Notes: a model not told the origin generated them from the letters alone. 64,000 nucleotides of DNA from Alloprevotella sp. Lung230 (GCF_014385435.1 NZ_JACSUD010000004.1:103291-167290); one strand, 5' to 3'; shown: positions 1 to 9,324, numbered from the stretch's first letter. Program-made: numbers and translations.

Positions 1-656
1 TCCTTTTCGTAGGAAACTCCCGTAAGTAGTCGGATGGCGAGAGTGGCCAGGATGATGCCCACCACACCGAGGGGATAGGCGCAGGCGTAGCCGTTGGCGA
101 TGGTGGGGATGGTGCCGGACTGGATGAGGTCGGGCAGAACACCGTTGGCCGCACCGAGACCGGGAGTATTGGTCACAGCGCCATACATCACCCCGACCAT
201 CATGGGCAAGTTGTTGGCATCACCAGGATGAGAGAAGATACCGGCAAAGTCGCCCAAATAGTAGAGGCCGAGCATGACCACCACGTTGAGCATCACCAAA
301 CTGGCAGTGAGCAGGTTCATACCCAGTCCGCCCGACTTGAAAGTTTCGAAGAAACTGGGGCCGACTTGCAGACCGATGCAGTAGACAAAGAGGATGAGCC
401 CCAACTCCTTGACCACATCGATGATGGGTTTCTGATAGGCCACGGCCGCCGCGGGGTCGGCATAAAGCACGTTGGTGCAGATGTGGCCGACAATGATGCC
501 CACAAAGAGTACCCACGTGACTCCAAAGGCGATGCCGTTGCGGCCGCCAATCTTCCAGCGACCCAATTTAACCCCCAGACTAATGACCAGGGCATACAAA
601 ATCACAATATGCGCAATGCTCTCCGGGTTTTGTAGAATTTTCACGAACCAATCCAT
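1..656 (-). CDS. AspT/YidE-like membrane transporter, N-terminal part (cut by window edge)
   Basis: Reading leftward from ATG at 656-654, an uninterrupted frame runs off the window, so only the first ~218 residues are present and the C-terminus is missing. The protein starts MDWFVKILQNPESIAHIVIL and has successive hydrophobic helices, with the stretch GLILFVYCIGLQVGPSFF and a conserved MMVGVMYGAVTNTPGLGAA segment. Both are typical of the AspT/YidE/YbjL family of putative anion or amino-acid exchangers, which contain a duplicated membrane domain (usual length about 550 residues). The substrate cannot be read from the sequence. A good promoter lies just upstream (694-724, minus strand). It is divergent from udk and appears monocistronic on this side. 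Confidence 0.8.
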   Translation of the reverse strand, partial: MDWFVKILQNPESIAHIVILYALVISLGVKLGRWKIGGRNGIAFGVTWVLFVGIIVGHICTNVLYADPAAAVAYQKPIIDVVKELGLILFVYCIGLQVGPSFFETFKSGGLGMNLLTASLVMLNVVVMLGLYYLGDFAGIFSHPGDANNLPMMVGVMYGAVTNTPGLGAANGVLPDLIQSGTIPTIANGYACAYPLGVVGIILATLAIRLLTGVSYEK

Positions 657-693
657 GGTATAAGATAAATGAGATGAATGTTGATTTTGGGTG

Positions 694-724
694 CAAAATT
701 AAGTATTATTTGCGTTCCTGCAAA
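694..724 (-). promoter_or_regulatory. Bacteroidota promoter of the AspT-like gene
   Basis: On the minus strand TTTG (724-721) is followed after 19 bp by TAATTTTG (701-694), an exact match to the Bacteroidota -33/-7 consensus. It lies about 38 bp upstream of the start codon. Confidence 0.7.
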
Positions 725-825
725 ATATCGCCCTCAAAAAAACATGCCCCGCTTCCTCTGAGCCGCTCCCAAGGCGAGGGGGAAGAATTTTCCATAAAAA
801 ATTTCCGAGTTTCGTTTTTTCTACG

Positions 826-833
826 TAAGTTTG
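826..833 (+). promoter_or_regulatory. -7 element of the udk promoter
   Basis: TAAGTTTG matches the TAnnTTTG consensus about 30 bp before the udk start. The matching -33 position carries only TTTC, so this is a single-element call. Confidence 0.5.
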
Positions 834-864
834 CATTTCTAATCGTATCACAGCACACAACCGC

Positions 865-1506
865 ATGATAATCATAGGTATAGCCGGCGGAACGGGGTCG
901 GGAAAGACCACCGTTGTCCGTAAAATCGTAGAAAGTTTGCCCGAAAACTCCGTCGCGGTCATCCCCCAAGATTCCTACTACAAGCACCAGTGGGATGTGC
1001 CCGAAGAGTTGCGCAAGCTCACCAACTTCGACCATCCGAACGCTTTCGACTGGCCGCTATTGGCCCATCAGATTGAGCAGCTCAAATTTGGCAAAGCCAT
1101 CGAGCAACCCACCTACTCCTACCTCACCTGCACCCGTCAGGAGGAGACCATCCACGTGGAGCCGCACGAGGTGATTATCGTGGAGGGGATTATGGCTCTT
1201 TACGACAAAGAGTTGCGCGAACAGATGGACTTAAAAATCTTTGTCGATGCCGAACCGGACGAACGGCTGCTGCGCGTCATTGAGCGCGACATTGCCGAAC
1301 GGGGACATCCGCTCGACATGCTGATAGACAAATATCGCAACGTCTTGAAGCCGATGCACGACGAGTTCATCGAACCCTCGAAGCAACACGCCGACATCAT
1401 CATCCCCAATGGCGGCGACAACACCCGCGCCATCGCCATGATGCAGCAATACATCCGCTCCGCCTTCCGCGAGCAGGAGGTGCGGGCGGCCTTCTCTGCT
1501 AAGTAG
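865..1506 (+). CDS. udk: Uridine kinase
   Basis: Cytoplasmic pyrimidine-salvage enzyme that phosphorylates uridine and cytidine to UMP and CMP. The 213-residue protein has the Walker A loop GGTGSGKT at residues 8-15, the lid and substrate-binding region around DSYYKHQW and NFDHPNAFDWPLL, and the Walker B-like stretch VIIVEGIMALYD. The family length is 205-215 residues, so the gene is complete. The start is chosen because the glycine-rich loop must follow immediately and a -7 element (826-833) sits upstream. The next gene, dxs, starts 106 bp downstream, with one of the short AAGTAGG-type repeats in the gap, so co-transcription is possible but not proven. Confidence 0.95.
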   Translation: MIIIGIAGGTGSGKTTVVRKIVESLPENSVAVIPQDSYYKHQWDVPEELRKLTNFDHPNAFDWPLLAHQIEQLKFGKAIEQPTYSYLTCTRQEETIHVEPHEVIIVEGIMALYDKELREQMDLKIFVDAEPDERLLRVIERDIAERGHPLDMLIDKYRNVLKPMHDEFIEPSKQHADIIIPNGGDNTRAIAMMQQYIRSAFREQEVRAAFSAK

Positions 1507-1524
1507 GGAAGTAGGTAAATAGGT

Positions 1525-1547
1525 ATTCATTCTGAACGCCTACTTAC
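1525..1547 (-). repeat. Short dispersed repeat (AAGTAGG box), copy 1
   Basis: Read on the minus strand this is GTAAGTAGGCGTTCAGAATG followed by AAT. It matches copies at 9288-9309, 31216-31237 and 54606-54627 with consensus TAAGTAGGYGTTCRRAATKA. It lies between udk and dxs. Confidence 0.45.
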
Positions 1548-1612
1548 GACTCATCTGTCGTGAGCCGACAGCCCTTTTCCCTCCTCTACCCTCTCTCATC
1601 AACCACTTAGAC

Positions 1613-3535
1613 ATGACAAATCCGTCGAAATATCAACTGCTCTCCCATATCAACTCACCAGCCGACCTGCGGCGCTTGCCTCTCGAACGATTGCCACAAC
1701 TTTGTCAGGAGTTGCGCGAGGACATCCTCGACGAACTGGCACAAAATCCCGGACATCTGGCCTCGAGTTTAGGGGTGGTGGAACTCACCGTGGCGCTCCA
1801 CTATGTGTTCGACACGCCTGAGGACCGCATCGTTTGGGACGTGGGACATCAGGCCTATGGGCACAAAATCCTCACAGGGCGGCGCGATGCCTTCTGCACC
1901 AACCGCAAGTTGGGCGGCATTCGCCCCTTTCCCTCCCCCCAAGAGAGTCCCTACGACACCTTTGTGTGCGGTCACGCCTCCAACTCCATTTCGGCTGCCC
2001 TCGGCATGAGTGTGGCCGCCTTGCAACAGGGGCATCCCGAGCGCAAGGTGGTGGCGGTGATCGGCGATGGGGCGATGAGCGGCGGACTGGCCTTTGAGGG
2101 GCTCAACAACGCTTCCGACACGCCCAACAACCTGCTCATCATCCTCAACGACAACAACATGAGCATCTCCCATTCGGTGGGCGGCATGAAGCAATACCTC
2201 CACCACGTCCACACCTCCTCCTTCTACAACCGCTGGCGCAACCGCTTCGCTCGAAAACTGGAGCAATGGGGATGGCTCAACACACCGCGACGCAAAAGGC
2301 TCATCCGCCTCAACAACGCGTTCAAGTCGTTCATCACCGCCCAGCAAAATATCTTTGAGGGGATGAACATCCGTTATTTCGGCCCTTACGACGGTCACAA
2401 TGTGCTGGAGTTGGTGCAATCGTTGCGCCGCCTCAAAGACATGACCGGCCCTCGCTTGCTCCACATCCACACCACTAAGGGCAAGGGTTATGAACTGGCT
2501 GAGGAAAACCCCATCGTCTGGCACGCCCCGGGCAAGTTCGACCGCCAAGAGGGCGAACGTCTTGAAACGGGCAAGGACGGGCAACCTCCGAAATTTCAAG
2601 ATGTATTCGGCCACACGCTGGTCGAACTCGCACAGAGCAACCCACGCATCATGGGCGTCACGCCGGCCATGCTCACCGGTTGCTCCATGCACTTGCTGGC
2701 CGAAGCGATGCCCGAACGCACCTTTGATGTGGGCATTGCCGAAGGCCACGCCGCCACCTTCTCGGCAGGTATGGCCAAAGATGGGCTCATCCCCTTCTGC
2801 AACATCTACTCCTCCTTTGCCCAGCGCGCCTACGACCACATCATCCACGACTGTGCCATCCTCTCCCTTCCGGTGGTGTTCTGCCTCGACCGCGCGGGGC
2901 TTGTGGGCGAAGACGGACCCACCCACCACGGCAGTTTCGACATTGCCTACCTCCGTCCCATCCCCAACCTCACCCTTGCCTCGCCCTACGACGAGCACGA
3001 ACTGCGTCGCCTCATGTTCACCGCACAGCAGGAGGCCACAGGACCTTTCTTCATCCGCTACCCTCGCGGCGGCGGCCGACTGGTCGACTGGCGCTGCCCG
3101 CTGGAAGCCATCGAAGTGGGGCGTGGACGTTTGCTCAAAGATGGACGCCGAGATGGGCAGGGCGATGTGGCCCTCCTCTCGTTCGGCCCAATCGGCAATG
3201 TGGCAGCCGATGCCATCGCCCGACTCACCGTAGAACGCCCGGACTTGCGCATCTCCCACGTCGACCTTCGCTTTGCCAAACCGCTCGACGAAGCTCTCAT
3301 CCTCGACATGGCGCGCACCCACCGGCGCCTCATCACTCTTGAAGACGGTGTGCGCAAAGGCGGTGTCGGCACGGCCGTTCTCGAGCTCCTGGCCGACCAC
3401 AATCTCTCCTGCCCTGTGCAGCGCATCGGCCTGCCCGACCACTTTGTGGAGCACGGTACACCGACCGAACTCTATCACCTCTGCGGAATGGACACGGAAG
3501 CCATCACGCAGGCTTTGTCAGACATCAGAAGTTAG
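1613..3535 (+). CDS. dxs: 1-deoxy-D-xylulose-5-phosphate synthase
   Basis: First enzyme of the MEP isoprenoid pathway: condenses pyruvate and glyceraldehyde 3-phosphate using thiamine diphosphate to give DXP, which also feeds thiamine and pyridoxal synthesis. The 640-residue protein has the expected three-domain layout: GHQAYGHKI near residue 79, the ThDP/Mg2+ motif starting GDGAMSGG at 151 with LNDNNMSIS near 179, the transketolase-like pyrimidine domain with [15 protein letters not shown] (catalytic Glu near 370), and a C-terminal transketolase domain. The length equals the family norm. trkA follows after 12 bp, so dxs, trkA and trkH probably share a transcript, although their functions are unrelated. 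The long antisense open frame across this gene is a codon-bias artefact. Confidence 0.97.
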   Translation: MTNPSKYQLLSHINSPADLRRLPLERLPQLCQELREDILDELAQNPGHLASSLGVVELTVALHYVFDTPEDRIVWDVGHQAYGHKILTGRRDAFCTNRKLGGIRPFPSPQESPYDTFVCGHASNSISAALGMSVAALQQGHPERKVVAVIGDGAMSGGLAFEGLNNASDTPNNLLIILNDNNMSISHSVGGMKQYLHHVHTSSFYNRWRNRFARKLEQWGWLNTPRRKRLIRLNNAFKSFITAQQNIFEGMNIRYFGPYDGHNVLELVQSLRRLKDMTGPRLLHIHTTKGKGYELAEENPIVWHAPGKFDRQEGERLETGKDGQPPKFQDVFGHTLVELAQSNPRIMGVTPAMLTGCSMHLLAEAMPERTFDVGIAEGHAATFSAGMAKDGLIPFCNIYSSFAQRAYDHIIHDCAILSLPVVFCLDRAGLVGEDGPTHHGSFDIAYLRPIPNLTLASPYDEHELRRLMFTAQQEATGPFFIRYPRGGGRLVDWRCPLEAIEVGRGRLLKDGRRDGQGDVALLSFGPIGNVAADAIARLTVERPDLRISHVDLRFAKPLDEALILDMARTHRRLITLEDGVRKGGVGTAVLELLADHNLSCPVQRIGLPDHFVEHGTPTELYHLCGMDTEAITQALSDIRS

Positions 3536-3547
3536 AAAATCCCTCCT

Positions 3548-4891
3548 ATGAAAGTTGTCATTGCCGGTGCCGGCGAAGTAGGCACTCACTTGGCCAAAAT
3601 GCTCGTGGGCGAACACCACGACATCACTCTCATCGACGAAAAGCAATCGCGGCTCAACGCCGTGTCCTCCAACCTCGACATTCTCACCATCTTCGGGTCG
3701 CCCACTTCCATCAGCACCCTTCAAGAGGCGGGAGTGGGGCGTGCGGGGCTTTTCATCGGCGTCACCCCCGATGAAAGTCGCAACATGACCTGCTGCATGC
3801 TCGCCAAAAAACTCGGGGCGAAGAAGACGGTGGCGCGCGTCGACGAACTCGAATACACGCAGCCCGACAACCTGAGCTTCTTCCAGACCCTCGGTGTCGA
3901 CTCCGTCATTTACCCCGAACAACTCGCAGCGCAGGAAATCAACCACCTCATCCGTCGCCCCTGGGTGCGCCAATGGTGGGAAGTGCAGGGCGGACAGCTC
4001 ATGCTCTTCGGAGTGAAAGTGCGCCGCGGAGTGTCCATTCTCAATCGCCCCTTGGCGGAGTTTTCCGGGCCGGACGACCCCTATCACATCACCGCCATCA
4101 AGCGGCGGGGCGAAACCCTCATCCCCCACGGGTCGGACTGCATTGAGGAGGACGACCTCGTCTTTGTCATGACCACACCCGACCACATCGGCCTCGTCCG
4201 CGAAATCCTCGGCAAGGCCGACACGCCCGAGGCCCACACCGTCTTCTACATGGGGGGCGCCGACACGGTGGTGCAAAGTATCAACACCCTCGACCCCAAA
4301 ATCCACGTCAAACTCTTTGAGCGCGACCCCGAACGCCACCTCGACCTCAGCTCGGCCATCCATCGCTCAGACATTCTGATGCTCAACGGCGATGGGCGCG
4401 ACATCGACCTGCTGCGCGACGAAAACATCGAGCACGCTCAGGTGTTTGTGGCCGCGACACTCAGTTCGGAATCCAACATTCTGGCCTGCATGGCCGCCAA
4501 ACGTCTCGGCGTGCCCAAAACGATTGCCATGGTCGAAAACACGGAATACATTGCCATGGCCGAACAGCTCGACATCGGCTCTGTGCTCAACAAGAAGGCA
4601 TTTGCCGCCGGCCACATCTACCGCCTCCTGCTGCGCGCCGATGTCGAGTCGATCAAATACCTGAGCATTGCCCAAGCCGACGTCATCGAATACAAAGTCA
4701 AGAAGGACTCGCGCATCACGCAAAAGCCCATCAAGGACCTCCACCTCCCCTCGAGTGTCAACATCGGTGGCTACGTGCGCAACAACCGCGGCTATCTGGC
4801 CAACGGCAACACCACCTTCGAAGCGGGCGACATCGTCGTGGCTTTCAGTTTCAAAGGCGAATGCAAAAAGTTGGAGAAGTTTTTCAAATAA
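3548..4891 (+). CDS. trkA: Trk potassium uptake regulatory subunit TrkA
   Basis: Peripheral cytoplasmic RCK protein that binds NAD(H) or nucleotides and gates the TrkH K+ channel encoded immediately downstream. Two RCK (TrkA-N plus TrkA-C) units are visible in 447 residues. The first starts with a perfect dinucleotide-binding motif, VVIAGAGEVGTHLAKML, at residues 2-18. The second unit begins near residue 230, but its expected glycine loop reads YMGGADTVVQS, lacking the last glycine of GxGxxG, so its nucleotide binding may be altered. TrkA-C segments follow each unit. It starts 12 bp after dxs and is followed by trkH after 37 bp; the two Trk genes form a functional pair. Confidence 0.93.
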   Translation: MKVVIAGAGEVGTHLAKMLVGEHHDITLIDEKQSRLNAVSSNLDILTIFGSPTSISTLQEAGVGRAGLFIGVTPDESRNMTCCMLAKKLGAKKTVARVDELEYTQPDNLSFFQTLGVDSVIYPEQLAAQEINHLIRRPWVRQWWEVQGGQLMLFGVKVRRGVSILNRPLAEFSGPDDPYHITAIKRRGETLIPHGSDCIEEDDLVFVMTTPDHIGLVREILGKADTPEAHTVFYMGGADTVVQSINTLDPKIHVKLFERDPERHLDLSSAIHRSDILMLNGDGRDIDLLRDENIEHAQVFVAATLSSESNILACMAAKRLGVPKTIAMVENTEYIAMAEQLDIGSVLNKKAFAAGHIYRLLLRADVESIKYLSIAQADVIEYKVKKDSRITQKPIKDLHLPSSVNIGGYVRNNRGYLANGNTTFEAGDIVVAFSFKGECKKLEKFFK

Positions 4892-4928
4892 AGCGCATCT
4901 AATAACACGCATCTAAGTACACCTACTT

Positions 4929-6386
4929 ATGCTCAATTATCGTATCATTGCCAAAGCCCTCGGCGGTCTCCTCTGGCTCGAAGCCCTGCTGCTCGGCCTC
5001 TGTCTGCTCGTAGGGCAATGGTATAGAGAGACCAACACCTCGGTGTGGCTCATCCCCATCGGAATCTGTGCCCTCCTCGGGCTGCTCGGGCTGCTCGTAG
5101 GCCGCCGCGCCCACAACAATTTCGGACGACGCGATGGCTATATGATTGTGTCGAGTGTTTGGATCATTTATTCTCTCATCGGCATGATTCCCTTCCTCAT
5201 CGACGGACACACCGACCGTGTGGCAGTGGCCTTTTTCGAAACGATGTCGGGCTTCACCACCACCGGCGCTACCGCCTTCTCCGACGTCGATGCACTCCCC
5301 CACTCCATCCTCTTCTGGCGCAGTCTCACCCACTGGATTGGCGGTATGGGCATCATCTTTTTCACCCTCGCCGTCCTCCCCGCCATGGGCATCGGCGAGC
5401 AAAAACTCTTCTCGGCCGAAGCCACCGGACTGAAGATGGGCAAACTCCATCCGCGCATCTCCACCACTGCCCATTGGCTCTGGTCGGTCTATTTTCTCAT
5501 CACCGGCAGCTGCATCCTCACCTACTACCTCTGCGGCATGTCCCTCTTCGATGCCGTCAATCACGGCTTTGCCACCATCGCCACCGGGGGCTTCTCCACC
5601 CACACGGAGTCCGTGGCCTACTTCCACTCCCCCGCCATCGAATATGCCACGACCTTCTTCATGTTCTTGGCCTCGACCAACTTCACCCTGCTCTACCTCT
5701 TCATCATCAAGCGCCGCTTCCGGCAGGTGCTCAAGGACGAAGAACTGCGTCTTTTCTTCGCCATCATCACCCTGGCCGTGGTCATCATCACCATCACCAA
5801 GTGGATTGAGGCCGACACCATCAGCGAACAGAGCTTCCGCAACGCCCTCTTCAACGCCATGTCGCTGATGAGCACCACGGGCTTCACCACCGACAACTTC
5901 ATGCTCTGGCCCCACCTGGCCTGGATCATCCTCACCGCCATCAGCGTCATCGGTTCGTGCCAGGGCAGCACCAGCGGCGGCGTGAAAGTGGTGCGCGTGC
6001 TCACCTCGTTCAAGATTGTGCGCAACGAGTTTAAGCGCATCCTCCACCCCCGGGCCGTCCTCCCCGTGCGCCTCAACCACGACTATCTGGGCAACGATGT
6101 CACGCAGTCCATCTTTGCCTACACCTTCTTCTACATCGTGCTCATCGCCCTCGGCACAGCGGCCATGACCATGATGCACCTCCCCATCCTCGATGCCGTC
6201 GGGCTGAGCATTTCGGCCTTCTCCAACATCGGCCCCACCATCGGCCATTTCGTAGGTCCGCTCGATGCCTGGGGCATCATCCCCGACACCGCCCTTTGGG
6301 TCAATTCGTTCTTGATGCTCGCCGGCCGTCTCGAAATCTTCACCCTCCTGCTCCCCTTTGTCCCCGCCTTCTGGCGCGACAATTAG
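4929..6386 (+). CDS. trkH: Trk-type potassium channel subunit TrkH
   Basis: Inner-membrane K+ transport subunit partnered by TrkA. The 485-residue protein shows the four-fold M1-P-M2 architecture of the SKT superfamily. Four selectivity-loop sequences can be seen: MSGFTTTGATAF near residue 106, GFATIATGGFSTH near 212, MSLMSTTGFTTDNF near 312, and SISAFSNIGPTIG near 428. Each loop carries the conserved filter glycine. The length matches family members (480-490). It ends with LLLPFVPAFW, the usual C-terminus. Start ATG 4929 follows a short gap after trkA. Confidence 0.94.
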   Translation: MLNYRIIAKALGGLLWLEALLLGLCLLVGQWYRETNTSVWLIPIGICALLGLLGLLVGRRAHNNFGRRDGYMIVSSVWIIYSLIGMIPFLIDGHTDRVAVAFFETMSGFTTTGATAFSDVDALPHSILFWRSLTHWIGGMGIIFFTLAVLPAMGIGEQKLFSAEATGLKMGKLHPRISTTAHWLWSVYFLITGSCILTYYLCGMSLFDAVNHGFATIATGGFSTHTESVAYFHSPAIEYATTFFMFLASTNFTLLYLFIIKRRFRQVLKDEELRLFFAIITLAVVIITITKWIEADTISEQSFRNALFNAMSLMSTTGFTTDNFMLWPHLAWIILTAISVIGSCQGSTSGGVKVVRVLTSFKIVRNEFKRILHPRAVLPVRLNHDYLGNDVTQSIFAYTFFYIVLIALGTAAMTMMHLPILDAVGLSISAFSNIGPTIGHFVGPLDAWGIIPDTALWVNSFLMLAGRLEIFTLLLPFVPAFWRDN

Positions 6387-6464
6387 GATATCTCTTTCCC
6401 TTAAAAGAAATGAGATGAAGTCATGTTCTTCCACCTCTCATCACAAAATACCTATTTTTAGGTA
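6387..6464. other. Gap downstream of trkH with a short inverted repeat
   Basis: An inverted repeat AATACCTA (6447-6454), TTTT, TAGGTATT (6459-6466) lies between trkH and the candidate small RNA. It could be a weak trkH terminator or an operator overlapping the -33 region of the next promoter. No coding signal is seen in the rest of the gap. Confidence 0.35.
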
Positions 6465-6608
6465 TTGCGACTTTTCTACAGCCTTGCTACCTTTGCACCC
6501 AACAAACTCCACGTTATGCAAAGCGACCGACTCCAACTTATAAGAAGAAACGGGGTTTCCCCTTCCACTCAGCGCACCATTCTTTCTCTGAATGGTGCGT
6601 TTTCTTTT
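6465..6608 (+). ncRNA. Candidate ~105-nt small RNA with its own promoter and terminator
   Basis: A Bacteroidota promoter (ATTG at 6465-6468, 19 bp, TACCTTTG at 6488-6495) is followed about 105 nt later by a strong intrinsic terminator: CGCACCATTC (6573-6582), a 7-nt loop, GAATGGTGCG (6590-6599), then TTTTTCTTTT-like U-rich sequence to 6608. Between them is a smaller hairpin GGGGTTTCCCC (6552-6562). An open frame starting ATGCAAAGCGACC at 6516 runs straight through the terminator stem, so it is unlikely to be the product. No known RNA family is recognised. It could instead be an attenuated leader for the TetR operon 270 bp further on. Confidence 0.5.
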
Positions 6609-6751
6609 GAACAAAACAAAACAACGTTCATTTTACAGTCGTTTTCTCGCCACGGCAATGTCCAAAATTCCCCCTTCATTTTGGCACTGCTCATCCGGCT
6701 CAACGAAAAAGTTGATTGCTTCAGCAAGAAAAGTTGAAAAGCTAAGGAGCA

Positions 6752-6780
6752 ATCTATAAACCAAGGTTTGGTCTATAGAT
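6752..6780. promoter_or_regulatory. 29-bp near-palindrome upstream of the tetR gene
   Basis: ATCTATAAACCAAGG continues as TTTGGTCTATAGAT, a near-perfect inverted repeat 100 bp before the TetR start. It could be the operator of the regulator. Its core (TATAAACCAAG/TTTGGT) is also the repeat unit of the 21-bp array at 41745-41828, so it may instead be a solitary copy of that repeat. Confidence 0.45.
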
Positions 6781-6879
6781 TATCCTTGAGGAAAATAACT
6801 TTTTGTCGTAGGTAGAATCTTTTTTCATTGTAGCAACACCTTTCATTTCAGACTTCAACTTCTCTCCCAACTCATCCCT

Positions 6880-7494
6880 ATGCAGACACTCAAAGACGAC
6901 ATACGGCAGCGCATTCTCGCCATAGCACGTGAAGCATTCATTGCACACGGCGTAAGGGGCACTTCCATTCGTCAGGTAGCCGGAAAGGCGGGTATCGCCG
7001 TAGGCAACATTTACACCTATTTCAGCAGCAAGGACGAATTGTTCTGCGAAGTGCTGCGCCCACTCCTCCATGCGCTCAATCGGTATATACAGTCGCACAA
7101 CGATGAGCGAAACCTGAGCATCAACATCTTCACCGGGCAGGAAATTCAAGAAGAACACATCATGTCCATCAAGACACTCGTTCAAAAATTCCGCGCCGAA
7201 CTACGATTGCTCCTTTTTCAGGCAGAAGGCACATCCCTTGCCGGCTATAAGGCGAAAATCATCCAACATCAGGCTGAAATTGCTCAGGAATATCTGCTGC
7301 TGATGAAAGCGCGTTATCCTCACATCAACACCAACATCTCCCCCTTCCTGCTCCACATCGCGTGCTCCACCTGGATGAACCTCTTCTCCGAACTGGTGGA
7401 ACACGATGAGTACAGCGAACAGGAAATAGATTGTGCCCTCCGGCAATATGCGGCTTACAGTACGGCCGGTTGGAAAGCACTCATGAATCCATAA
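6880..7494 (+). CDS. TetR/AcrR-family transcriptional regulator
   Basis: 204 residues. The N-terminal TetR helix-turn-helix is clear: IRQRILAIAREAFIAHGVRG, then TSIRQVAGKAGIAVGNIYTYFSSKDELF (residues ~4-50), including the signature G(V/I)AVGNIYTYF. The C-terminal ligand domain is not assignable. It lies 23 bp upstream of a two-gene ABC exporter in the same direction, the usual arrangement in which a TetR protein represses a multidrug or siderophore exporter and is relieved by a substrate. A palindrome at 6752-6780 is a possible operator. The ligand is unknown. Confidence 0.88.
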   Translation: MQTLKDDIRQRILAIAREAFIAHGVRGTSIRQVAGKAGIAVGNIYTYFSSKDELFCEVLRPLLHALNRYIQSHNDERNLSINIFTGQEIQEEHIMSIKTLVQKFRAELRLLLFQAEGTSLAGYKAKIIQHQAEIAQEYLLLMKARYPHINTNISPFLLHIACSTWMNLFSELVEHDEYSEQEIDCALRQYAAYSTAGWKALMNP

Positions 7495-7517
7495 CACTTT
7501 CAATACATAAAATAGTC

Positions 7518-9272
7518 ATGATAAAGACACTCAAACGCTTAGGAGCATACATGGGAGGGCGCAGTCTGCTGTTGCCTTGCTCCATCGGGCTGTCGGCACT
7601 CCATGGACTGCTGTCGCTCGTCCCCTTCATTTTCTTGTGGCTTGTGGTGCGCACCCTCCTCACGAGTGAGGGGAACCTCTCCGACACGCCTCTGTGGGAC
7701 TACGCCCTTGCAGCGCTCGCCATATCTATCGTCAATGTGCTGCTCTACTTTGCTGTGCTCATGCTCTCCCACCTTGCCGCCTTTCGTGTGGAGACCAACA
7801 TGCGCCGCCGGGCCATGGAGCGGCTCATGCGTGCGCCGTTGGGATTTTTCGACACGCAAAACACCGGACGTATGCGCAAAATCATCGACGAAGATTCCGC
7901 ACAGACGCACACTTTCGTGGCCCACATTCTGCCCGATGTGGCAGGAAGCATCGTCGCTCCGCTCGGCGTCATCCTTCTCCTCTTCGTGGTAGACTGGCAG
8001 TTGGGACTGGCTGCCATGATGCCGATGGTCTGTGCCTTCGGCATCATGGGCTATATGATGAACCCCAACAACAACGATTTCCAGCGAATGTATCTCGATG
8101 CGCAGGAGAAGATGAGTGCCGAGGCGGTGGAATATGTGCGCGGCATTCCGGTGGTAAAAGTTTTTCAGCAGACGGTTTTCTCCTTCAAACGTTTCTACGA
8201 CAGCATCATCAACTACCGCGACCTCGTCATCAAGTACACGCTCTTGTGGCGCACCCCCATGTCGGCCTATCTCGTTGCCGTCAATGCCTTTGCCTTCTTT
8301 CTCGTGCCGACGGGCATCCTCCTCATGGGGCACGGCAGTCAGCCTACGCTCGTCATTGCCGACTTGTTTCTCTACGTCGTCATTGCACCAATGATTTCGG
8401 GCAACATCATGAAGGTGATGCACCTCAGTCAGAATCTCTTCATGGCCAACGAAGCCGTCGAGCGTTTGGAAACGCTCACTTCCACGCTGCCGCTTCCCGA
8501 AAGTGCATCGCCGGCCACGCCCAAGACATTCGACATCCGACTTCGTGACGTATCGTTCCGCTACGAAGGGGCAGAAAAGGATGCCGTGAGCCATATCGAC
8601 CTCGTCATTCCAGAGGGTAAAACCGTGGCTCTCGTCGGTGCTTCGGGCAGCGGAAAGACCACCATAGCCCGGCTCATCCCCCGATTTTGGGATGTGCGGA
8701 AAGGCAGTGTGAGCATCGGCGGCACGGATGTGCGGCAGATGGACAAGGGCGAACTGATGCGCAACGTTTCGTTTGTGTTTCAAAACACCCATCTCTTCAA
8801 AACCACGCTCTTGGAAAACCTTCGTTACGGCCATCCCGAAGCTACAATCGAAGAGGTAAATCGCGCCATAGACCTCTCGCAAAGTCGTGAAATCATCGAC
8901 CGCCTACCGGAAGGGCTGAACACCGTCATCGGGGCCGAGGGCACCTATCTTTCGGGCGGCGAACAGCAGCGCATCGTCCTGGCTCGCGCCATACTCAAAG
9001 ACGCTCCCATCGTGGTGCTCGACGAAGCCACGGCCTTTGCCGATCCCGAAAACGAGCATCTCATCCGCCAAGCCCTCTCACACCTCACCCGGGGCAAGAC
9101 CGTGCTGATGATTGCCCACCGGCTCACCACGGTTCGGGATGCCGACAACATCGTCGTCGTAGACGGCGGCCGCATTGCCGAACAGGGCACACACGACCAA
9201 CTGATGGCGAAAGAGGCACTCTACTACCACATGTGGAACGAATATCGGAAAGCGGTGGCTTGGAAACTATAA
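7518..9272 (+). CDS. ABC exporter, fused permease/ATPase, first subunit
   Basis: 584 residues: an N-terminal six-helix exporter membrane domain (about 1-320) and a C-terminal ATPase domain with Walker A GASGSGKT at 374-381, signature LSGGEQQR at 478-485 and Walker B VVLDEA near 500. The ATG at 7518 is used; a longer open frame overlaps the end of tetR and lacks sense. A similar half-transporter follows, so the two likely form a heterodimer. The pair resembles the YbtP/YbtQ and IrtA/IrtB type (siderophore-related) and LmrCD-type multidrug exporters; the sequence does not decide which. The preceding TetR gene probably controls it. Confidence 0.9.
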   Translation: MIKTLKRLGAYMGGRSLLLPCSIGLSALHGLLSLVPFIFLWLVVRTLLTSEGNLSDTPLWDYALAALAISIVNVLLYFAVLMLSHLAAFRVETNMRRRAMERLMRAPLGFFDTQNTGRMRKIIDEDSAQTHTFVAHILPDVAGSIVAPLGVILLLFVVDWQLGLAAMMPMVCAFGIMGYMMNPNNNDFQRMYLDAQEKMSAEAVEYVRGIPVVKVFQQTVFSFKRFYDSIINYRDLVIKYTLLWRTPMSAYLVAVNAFAFFLVPTGILLMGHGSQPTLVIADLFLYVVIAPMISGNIMKVMHLSQNLFMANEAVERLETLTSTLPLPESASPATPKTFDIRLRDVSFRYEGAEKDAVSHIDLVIPEGKTVALVGASGSGKTTIARLIPRFWDVRKGSVSIGGTDVRQMDKGELMRNVSFVFQNTHLFKTTLLENLRYGHPEATIEEVNRAIDLSQSREIIDRLPEGLNTVIGAEGTYLSGGEQQRIVLARAILKDAPIVVLDEATAFADPENEHLIRQALSHLTRGKTVLMIAHRLTTVRDADNIVVVDGGRIAEQGTHDQLMAKEALYYHMWNEYRKAVAWKL

Positions 9273-9287
9273 GTAGATCTATTATCA

Positions 9288-9309
9288 ATTCATTTCGAAC
9301 ACCTACTTA
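9288..9309 (-). repeat. Short dispersed repeat (AAGTAGG box), copy 2
   Basis: On the minus strand TAAGTAGGTGTTCGAAATGA followed by AT. It sits between the two ABC genes. A partial inverted partner, TAAGTAGATC, starts at 9270, so the gap can fold into a hairpin. Confidence 0.45.
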
Positions 9310-9324
9310 ATAAGATTTACGACC

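Noticed and set aside
1769..3478. 569-codon open frame antisense to dxs
   Set aside because: Dxs on the plus strand has every family motif; the antisense frame has no recognisable domain and follows from the codon bias.
4923..6434. 503-codon open frame antisense to trkH
   Set aside because: Composition is dominated by Gly, Glu, Asp and His, the mirror of TrkH codons; TrkH itself is clearly real.
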